Source of the DNA: Lantana camara
Taxonomy: Eukaryota > Streptophyta > Magnoliopsida > Lamiales > Verbenaceae
Assembly: GCA_037501455.1 (NCBI GenBank)
Contig: CM074856.1
Span: 93,570,001 to 93,634,000, forward strand
Direction of reading: 5' to 3'
Length of the DNA stretch: 64,000 nucleotides
Part shown: piece by piece, positions 56,706-64,000 of the stretch
Position numbering within the stretch: position 1 is the first letter of the stretch
Layout of the letters: every line of letters begins with the position of its first letter
Position numbers and translations under genes: made by a program
The notes under the pieces: model-generated
What the model saw: the letters and a program-made list of their open reading frames with translations, nothing else
What the model was told of the DNA's origin: nothing
Database searches by the model: none

Positions 56706-59254
56706 TTTAGTACCAGTTGTTTAATGAAAAATATATGTATTCATGCATTTTATTTTAAACCTTATTAAATCATGCATTTGATTTTAAATTAAATTGTATT
56801 AATCGTGCATTTGATTTTTAATTAAATAAATGCGTAATATAATTGTGCAAATTCCTAATTATTTAAATATGAGTTGAATTCTTGTTGTTGTTATGAATTT
56901 AATTGTGCAATTTTAATTTAAATTATCTTGAATTCATGCATTTTGAGTTATATTTAGAATGCGTTTAAATTTTGTTAATTATTATGAAATGATATGAATT
57001 TATTTATGCATTGCTCATGAGTGTTATAAACGTGCTTCGTTTTTATATGTTTTGATATCAAAATTTTGTGAAAATTTAATATGTAAAAGATATACGTGTT
57101 ATGAATATGAACATATGCTTGTTTCATGTTTTCAGATTCATTTGCATTAGTTTCGAATTTATTTTGTTCTTGGAATCCAAGTGGGGCTAACGAGTAATTT
57201 GTGCACCCTTGGTTCCGTATTTGATATCTTGAGCTAGGAAACTCAGATTCGAGTTTCGTCAACTTCGCTGAACTCGTAACAAAAATTCGAGTTTAATGAA
57301 GTTAGCCTCCAATTTTTCAAAAGTTTTTTGAAACTCCGAAATTCAACCGAAACACGAAACGAAACCAAATCTGCCACAATTTACGAAAATGACCATAACT
57401 TTATCAAACCTTGTCCAAATTAACTATGGTTTGATGCTTTGGAACCCTAACTCAACCCTCTAACCAGCTTTAATCACCCCAAACCGAGATAACCTTCATC
57501 ACTTAAAGAAAACTCAGCCAAAACCTTCTGCTCTCCAGTTTTCCCTTAGCTCTTGTCACCCTTGGAGATTCAAAGCTCAAATCTCCTTCAAACTTCTTCC
57601 AATCCACAAGGTAAGCTTAGGGTTTTAATATACATTCATTATGAGTCATTTTGATCCTTTCATCCCCAACTTTGAGCATGTTTTCATGGATTTTAAGCTG
57701 ACTTAGTGAATAGTTAGGTTTTCAGCATATATGTTGATCTCTTTCATTTCATGAGGAATTTGGTTGATTCCAAGTATGAATATGATTGTCTTGACTCCCT
57801 CTTCTCATTTATGATCATTGATTATGTGGTAGTTGAAGCATTCATGAGATTTCATTAATGGCACTTTGTGGAAAATTCATGAAATGATCACATATACCTT
57901 CTTCTCACGTTTGAGCATCCTTGGGGCTGGTTTGAATGTTCATTTGGAGTTGTTTTGCTGCATATTTGCTGGCCTAACTTACCTGAATATGTTGGGACGA
58001 ATTGGAACAGCTGCTGCTCTGTTTTTTTTCATTGTTTTGCCCTGTTTTGGCTCGATTTTGTTGTTGTCAACATCTGCTGCTTTTTCCTTGCTTAACTGTT
58101 GTATATGATCGGTCATTTGTGAGAGTTGTAGTGCTATTTTTGTTGCTGAATCCACTGCGTCATTTGCGTGATATCTGCTGCTGTTAATTCTTGAATTAGA
58201 GCAGGGGAATTACTTACTTTGGGGTCTGCTGCTACGTACTGGAATGGATCTCCCCTGGCGGGGAGATTTTGGCTGTGAAAAGGCCCGGCCGGGTAGCTTT
58301 TGTGCAGAAACCTTCTACACGAAGCTCCCCGGGCGGGGACTTTTGCTGCACAAAATCTCTCCGCGATTCTGGACTATCGTTGTGTTGCTGCTTCATTTTT
58401 TTTCCTTTCTTTACTTGTTATGGTTGTTTGCATGTGCATGTGTAATGGTTTAAGGCATGCATATGATTATTTTTAATTGTTTGCATGCATGTTATTAGGA
58501 GCATGTAGATTTACGTATATATATATATATATATAAGTATGTTTGTAGGCACATTATGTTTTTTTAAATTGCATGTATGAAATGCATGCGTATCTAAATG
58601 TTCAATGTTTGCATGTGCATGCATGTTATATATACATATTTACATATATTTGCATGCATGGGATTTTAGTTTTGCATGCATATCCATACGTATATATATA
58701 TATGTTTATTATATATTAAATATTATTTGATTTAATTGAATTATGGAAATTAAATTGCTATCTATTTCATGTTATTTAATTTCCGATTATGATTTGAATG
58801 TAATTAAATGTTTATTTTCTAAGTGTTAACGTGTCATAGTACGTGATATGATCGTTATTTGAATTCTTGAATTGAATTGTTATAAAATGTGAGATTCATG
58901 ACTTAAATGATTATGAACGCTTCCTTGAATGAATGAATGGCTCGTCTATATCATTTAAATGCGTTAATAGTGCACATGAACATGTTCATTCCATAATATT
59001 ATCTTTTAGGTATTCATATCATGTTCATTGCATGCCGTGCGTCATATATAGTTTATTTGGGGTCTTAAGTCTCACGAACAAGTTACATTGTCTTTTGCAC
59101 AGTTTTCTCCAGGGCGGAGATGTCGGGTTCGTAGGACACTTTCGAGTCTCCTTTTCTTCTTGGTATTGTTCGGTAAGAGGCGTACAGGTGGGTTTCTCTA
59201 CTATTTAGATAAATAACCCTATATACTCCCAATGTGTAAAGATTTCGGCTAAAA

Positions 59255-59288
<34 letters not shown>

Positions 59289-60377
59289 TTGTTTTCAAGA
59301 GTCTATGATTTTTAAAGTAAAGCCCTTCTTTTGTGAACCTACCAAATGTTTTGGGGAGAAAGAATGAATGAATGCACAGAATGGGGCCCAGGGCCTTGGT
59401 GTGAGTGGTCACCCGAGGAGGCATGGGCTGACGGTGAACCCTGACACTACTCCCACCAATGAACGGCGTAATCGGACCTCGTTAGGAGTTAGCGAGGAAT
59501 GGACGCTGAGTGCCATCTGGGGAGTCATGTTCCCCTTTTGGTCAATGAATGGATGGTTCGGGCCGATCACCCGACCATCACCCGGAGGATGAAGGTGTAA
59601 ATGTTCATGAATGTGCACAAAAGAATGTTATGCATGAATGAAAGAAAGAAAGTAAGAATGTTTAATGAACTACACGAGGTGTTGGTTGGAGATAATGCAC
59701 GCCTACTCACCGGGCCACAAAAGACCTAAAGAATGAAAATGAACGTTATAATCCCTTTTAATGACTTCTTTATTTTACCCACTTGGGGTATGCTCTAAAA
59801 ACCTCATTTGGGATTATAACTTGCATGTGAATGTTAAATATTATTGTATATGCTATTTATGCCTCATTTTATACCCACCAGTCTCGTATAGACTGAACCC
59901 GGATTGTTTTCAGTGTTCTTGCAGGTTTGGAGTGCTAGGCGGGAAGTCTTGTTTATTCTGTCGTTCGGTTAGGTCAGAGCCGGTCCATGTGCATAATGAA
60001 TCATGATTTGTTTAAGTTACGGAGAATGTATGATTTGTATTGATTATTACTGTTATCATGAATTCAGGATAAGCTTACAGGAATAGAAAGAATCTGGAAT
60101 TGATGTTTTATGATTTTATTGAATTTCGGGATTAGGTATCTATGCTAGTTGAACCCATTGATCTTTGCTTATCTTGTTATATATGTATGTACATTACTTC
60201 CGCATTCTTAATATTTCCGTTTTACTGTCTCTTTGGTTGCGAGAGTTAGTTCCCGCCTAGCTTAGCGAGTGTTTATGTCCCCGTTCGCCGTGATTTAGCT
60301 CGGGTATGGATTGTCCATTTCATATTCGGGTCGGGTCTCAGTGCGGGGCATGTGGTACCTTGCGCTCGGGTGCTACA
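56421..60377 (+). repeat. G6 3' LTR (3957 bp)
   Basis: TGTAACGCCCCGG... to GCTCGGGTGCTACA. Has a TA run (56646-56702), the donor-like CACAAGGTAAGCTT (about 57606-57619) and the extra 263 bp (58190-58452) with GC-rich palindromes that the 5' LTR lacks. Confidence 0.95.
58243..58345 (+). repeat. Palindrome cluster in G6 3' LTR
   Basis: TCCCCTGGCGGGGA (about 58249-58262), CCCGGCCGGGT (about 58283-58293), GTGCAGAA/TTCTACAC (about 58303-58321, one mismatch) and GCTCCCCGGGCGGGGACT (about 58325-58342). The GTGCAGAA hairpin and the CCCGGGCGGG core are also found in the G2 LTR cluster. Confidence 0.85.
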
Positions 60378-60382
60378 GTCTT

Positions 60383-61158
60383 GATCTTTCATCCACCTTG
60401 GCCAAGGGTTTAATATTTAATGGACTACGAACAACTTAATCAGTAAGAGATCATTCTTGTTCTTAACAAGTGTATAGGTCCTTTATCGATTCTACTAATT
60501 CTACATATGCCACTTGTGTAATCCCAATATAGGCCACGGTTTAGGTGTCCACATGGCGACACCCTTTTGAGCTTATATCAAAGATTACAAAGTTATCTCA
60601 TATGAGACATTACAAAATCTCAAGTCAAAGGATTATTAATCACGTCATTGACCTATGAGATATTTCCTAATCTGGAAGTTTCTATGAGGCTTCCTTTCCT
60701 ATTTAGGAATGTTCTCATGCGGGACATCCCATTGATGAAGTTCTTATAACAATCACCATATGTGTTATGAACGCATCATCATATGCACTTATCACTCCAT
60801 GAAACCGAGTGATCCTTCAAAAGGACATAATCACATAAGTAAGTCTTAATGGAGTCAAGGTCGACACTCCCACTACCTGTCAGACTCATCGACTTGGAGA
60901 CGTTTCAAATCCTCACCTATGGAGTTAAGAACATATTTCATGTGTCGTTCTCATAAGGGCAAAGTTCTTGATGGCCTCATCGGATCAGGGGAGTTCAAAA
61001 CATGCAAAACATAGTCAAACCTAAATAGACATAAATAAGCAAATAAAGAAGTTCTTACCTATGAACAAAATCATTTCGTTTATTATTCAAAGATGGTTTG
61101 TGATTTTACAAGGAAATAATAAAGCATAAATGCTGCTTTAAGGGCAATATTCCTAACA
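60383..61158 (-). repeat. Copia-like solo LTR, second piece
   Basis: Continues 48283-49514 after G6 and ends ATTCCTAACA. Homologous in reverse to the start of the fragment at 46535. No coding region. Confidence 0.85.
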
Positions 61159-61725
61159 AAGGCAACAATACAACCACCAATTTCACTCAAATTCAACCTC
61201 AATTTACATGCTTAAGCTCCTAATCACATGCTTAACCACTTAAACACATTTTTAACTCGTGAATCGAGCTAAAACACAAGTTGCCAGTAAAGCACATTTG
61301 AGCTTCATCAATGGAGTTTCATGCCATAATCAACAAACAACCAAAATTCCAACAAATAAGCAACAAAGGAGCTCAAGGGAACATCATATATCAATCTTAG
61401 ATCAAATAATTCAAGAATGAAGTCATGGGATCAAATTTTCATATATATACACTATTCATCAACTTCACCAAGCTCAAGAAATCAAGCAAAAAAAACAACA
61501 TTCAATCGGATAGAAACAAAGCTTAAGACGAGAGGAATTCATAGCTTACCTCGAATCGTTGGTCGGACGAGAGACGAAGACGGAACTTGAGCTTAAAGGA
61601 GTGAAGATGGTGAAAACCCTCTTTTTTTCTCCTTTCTCCTGTTGTGGATCGTGTGAGCAAGAATGAGGGAGAGAGTAGTTTGGTTTAAGATAAAAAAAAA
61701 AAAAAAAAAAAAGTAAGGAAAAACC
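61159..61725 (-). repeat. Gypsy LTR fragment (G2-like), right part
   Basis: Begins with AAGGC (target duplication) and continues the LTR fragment of 47835-48282. The end part (about 61500-61690) matches 14320-14520 of the G2 3' LTR, including the donor-like site (minus GAGGTAAGC, about 61548-61556). A run of 22 A lies at 61691-61713. Broken at 61725 by the next LTR. Confidence 0.78.
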
Positions 61726-64000
61726 TGTAGCACCCCGAACGCAGGTTCACCACATCACCGTACCTAAGCCCAATTCACATACGAGATGGAGAGCCCGTAC
61801 ATGAACCAAGCCTTGGCGAACGGGAGAGAAACAACCACACTCCCTGGCTAGGTGGAACGTAGACCCAATGAACAACTCAATCATGCATAAATGGGGCACA
61901 TAAAATTTAATCAAAATTGAATAACGGGTTCAACTAGCTTCGAGTACTTGTCTTAACCTATCCCGATTTCCATTCAAAACACAAGCACAACGGGTTCAAT
62001 CTGTTTCCTAGAAGCCTGCCCCGAATATAATGTCCATTACATAATTATCATTCATGTCGAAGCATACAAACTTATACAAAAGTTCACATACAAAATGTGA
62101 AAATGCAAACTAACAGACGACCTGACAGAAAATGAACTCTACAAATTGACAGACTCCGCCTAGCACGAACCTCCAAAGGAAACCTACAAACTAAAAACAA
62201 AAGGGAGAGGGGTCAGTCACACGGACTGAGCGAGGGGCTACCCACACACACTACATATATATAAGGAGCAAAGCACAATCAGCACACATTGTTCACGAAC
62301 TTAAGGATAGTTTTTGCACTCTAAAACATTTGCCCGTGATACATATATATAGAGGTTTCTAATCAAAATGGAAAAAAGACTAAATACCAAATTCATGTAT
62401 GACAAACCTTTGAACCAATACTTATCATTTCAAATCATTTCATACATTAAATCCTACTTTCAAAAGATTCATATTTTATCTTGATTAGTAATCTATCCCC
62501 GTTTCATGAACTTAACCAAACATACATATAAAACTCGGCGGGTACAAGTACCTAGTCCCATCCTGGGCCCTCCGACTAATCAAACAAGCAAATACATAAA
62601 ACATACTTACACATTAACCTCCTTCTCCAGCGATGGAAGGGTTACGCGACCCTAACCATCCATTACAGTCGAGGGGAGTGCAAGCTTCTCAACCCTCAGG
62701 ATATCTATCCCCCACCAAACCTCCTGGCGAGTTCAGGAGTAATCCGGACTAACTATGGAGATGTGTACAGGGGTCATAACTGGCGACCCCATGGCCATCC
62801 CGGGTCCCCCTTACCCATAACTCCGGGGCCCATCATTACCAATACATTACATTCATTACATTACTTTACTTAACCCGCTACAGATCATTACATACGTTAT
62901 CATTACATAAACATTAAGATTACGTACCTTACCTTGCAACAACCACGTTTTACATACCATTCCGTGTCAAATCATTAACATAATCCTTAGCTCATGTCTC
63001 CCAGCTCATAAGAGGCACACGGTTTGAAGCGTGGTTTAATGATGCGTACATTACAAAATCAAATCGAATCCAAACGAGCGTACTTAGGCTCATACATAGT
63101 CTATCATAATTGTAAACATATGACAAATTCATAAAATTATATATCTCGCACGTATTTACATAGAAGTAAGGTTATAGTTCGCATGCATAGAAAACTAGCA
63201 CATTTCATTAGGGTTTAAATATAACCTAACCTCACCTTACACCGACGAAGCCAAGAACAAGGCGATTGATACACCCCAGAATCAATACGGCTCACAAAAC
63301 GCCACCCCGGGTGCACCTGGACAAACTGAAGACAAAATAAATAACTTAGACTCAAGGATGAACCACATAGACGCACGGTGTATGCGTAAGCACTTAAGAG
63401 ATGCAAACACTTATGCAAAACTCATATTCAAATCAATTTCTTGCAATTCAATACATTGCATAGCCCATCGGATTCATTTACAATCATATAACACGTTCAT
63501 GCACACAATTAACGTATATTACAAGGTAGAGATGCATAACAAGGTGCATATGTGCTTTGCGCAAACAATTCTCAATACAAAATAAGCATAAAAAGCATAT
63601 AAGAACAAATACATACACATAAACATGCTATAAAAAGTTAGGAATAATTTCAGAAGTGGGAAAATACGAGAAAAACATAATAAGAACACAAAAAGCAGTT
63701 CCGAGTGAAATTGGGCCAAAGCTGACAGTTTTACCGAAATGGATAAGCTGTACAAAAACAAGAATATCTTGAGGTTTAGGAATGTGAATTCAGTTTTTCT
63801 TGTTGAAAAGGAAACTAGACACATAGATATTTCCGATGATATATGGCACGAATCTTGGTTCAAAGGGATCCGAAAATGACTGAGGTTTGAAGTTGAGCGA
63901 ATGCAGAATTTCGGCAAAGTGACGATACCAAATTAAAATGATTATATCTCACAATCTAGAACGAATTTTGGGTTGATTCCAATTGTAGAATGTTCTAGAC
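61726..64000 (-). repeat. G7: G2-family LTR, cut by window end
   Basis: Starts TGTAGCACCCCGAACGCAGG and stays collinear with 17688 to about 19960 of G2. Whether it is a solo LTR or part of a whole element cannot be told, as it runs off the window. Confidence 0.9.

Larger units (their letters stand above)
49515..60377 (+). mobile_element. G6: LARD-like non-autonomous LTR element
   Basis: LTRs of 3800 and 3957 bp flank 3.1 kb. A perfect initiator-Met primer site and a purine-rich tract are in place, but the internal region shows no gag, RT or integrase motif. Large LTRs with a non-coding centre fit the LARD class (large retrotransposon derivatives). Flanks ATCTT (49510-49514) and GTCTT (60378-60382) agree in four of five bases, as expected of an aged duplication. 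Inserted in the copia-like solo LTR. Confidence 0.88.
48283..61158 (-). mobile_element. Copia-like solo LTR (about 2.0 kb), split by G6
   Basis: Minus orientation: the start TGTTAGGAATATTGCCC (reverse of 61142-61158) and the end at 48283 (TGTTCGAAAACAAC on the plus strand). A perfect AAGGC duplication lies at 48278-48282 and 61159-61163. Pieces are 48283-49514 and 60383-61158. No internal region or coding sequence, so it is a solo LTR. The copia assignment rests on the TGTTAG...AACA termini and overall look and is an inference. Confidence 0.85.

Noticed and set aside
61691..61713. A-run as the tail of a LINE or SINE
   Set aside because: No target duplication, no upstream element body; surrounding text is gypsy LTR.

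Overview
This window is a block of nested LTR retrotransposons from a repeat-rich flowering-plant genome. The evidence is the initiator-Met tRNA primer sites (TGGTATCAGAGC), the very long (2.5-4 kb) LTRs bounded by TG...CA with ends like TGTRAYRYCCC...GGTGYTACA, chromodomain-type Ty3/gypsy pol genes, copia-like LTRs and a TRIM. I see no host gene, rRNA, tRNA or CRISPR. Every open frame of any size is either a broken gag-pol or a chance frame in repeat DNA. The species cannot be named from what is here.

Layout. G1 (1-8967, +) is a gypsy element with decayed gag-pol and LTRs of about 2.9 kb; its left LTR is cut by the window edge. 8968-11490 is a patchwork of LTR fragments in both orientations. 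G2 (11491-21103, -) has LTRs of about 3.4 kb and keeps only a ruined gag. G3 (-) is an older element. Its leader is 21104-21448 and its 5' LTR is split into 21449-22524 and 44999-46534. Between the halves, flanked by TATAG on both sides, lie a 487-bp TRIM (22525-23011) and G4 (23023-44993, -), a gag-only gypsy element from the G1 LTR family. G4's 5' LTR was itself hit by G5 (28445-38883, +, a nearly complete but mutated gag-pol element) and by a solo LTR (40161-43805, target duplication GGAAC). 46535-47834 is a copia-like LTR fragment (+). A gypsy LTR fragment (47835-48282 and 61159-61725) was split by a copia-like solo LTR (48283-49514 plus 60383-61158, duplication AAGGC). That solo LTR was then split by G6 (49515-60377, +), a LARD-like element with LTRs of about 3.9 kb and no recognisable gag-pol. 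The window ends inside a G2-family LTR (61726-64000, -).

Relative order. Oldest are the loose fragments, G3 and the fragment at 47835-61725. Then came copia into that fragment and G6 into copia. TRIM plus G4 entered G3, and G5 and the solo LTR entered G4.

Most interesting is structure not explained by coding. (i) A cluster of short GC-rich palindromes lies inside the LTRs of nearly every family, with arms that differ by family but stay complementary. (ii) A stem-loop sits next to the polypurine tract in four gypsy elements, with a paired change in one of them. (iii) G4 carries an array of about 14 tandem hairpins with compensatory arm changes, and shares an exact 18-mer hairpin with a similar array in G6. 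(iv) The 5' LTR of G6, but not its 3' LTR, holds a perfect 60-bp inverted repeat flanked by AT runs. (v) G4's gag carries four zinc knuckles and looks chimeric. (vi) TRIM and G4 appear to share one target duplication. (vii) A splice donor-like site in the LTR and an acceptor-like site one base before the gag ATG recur across families.
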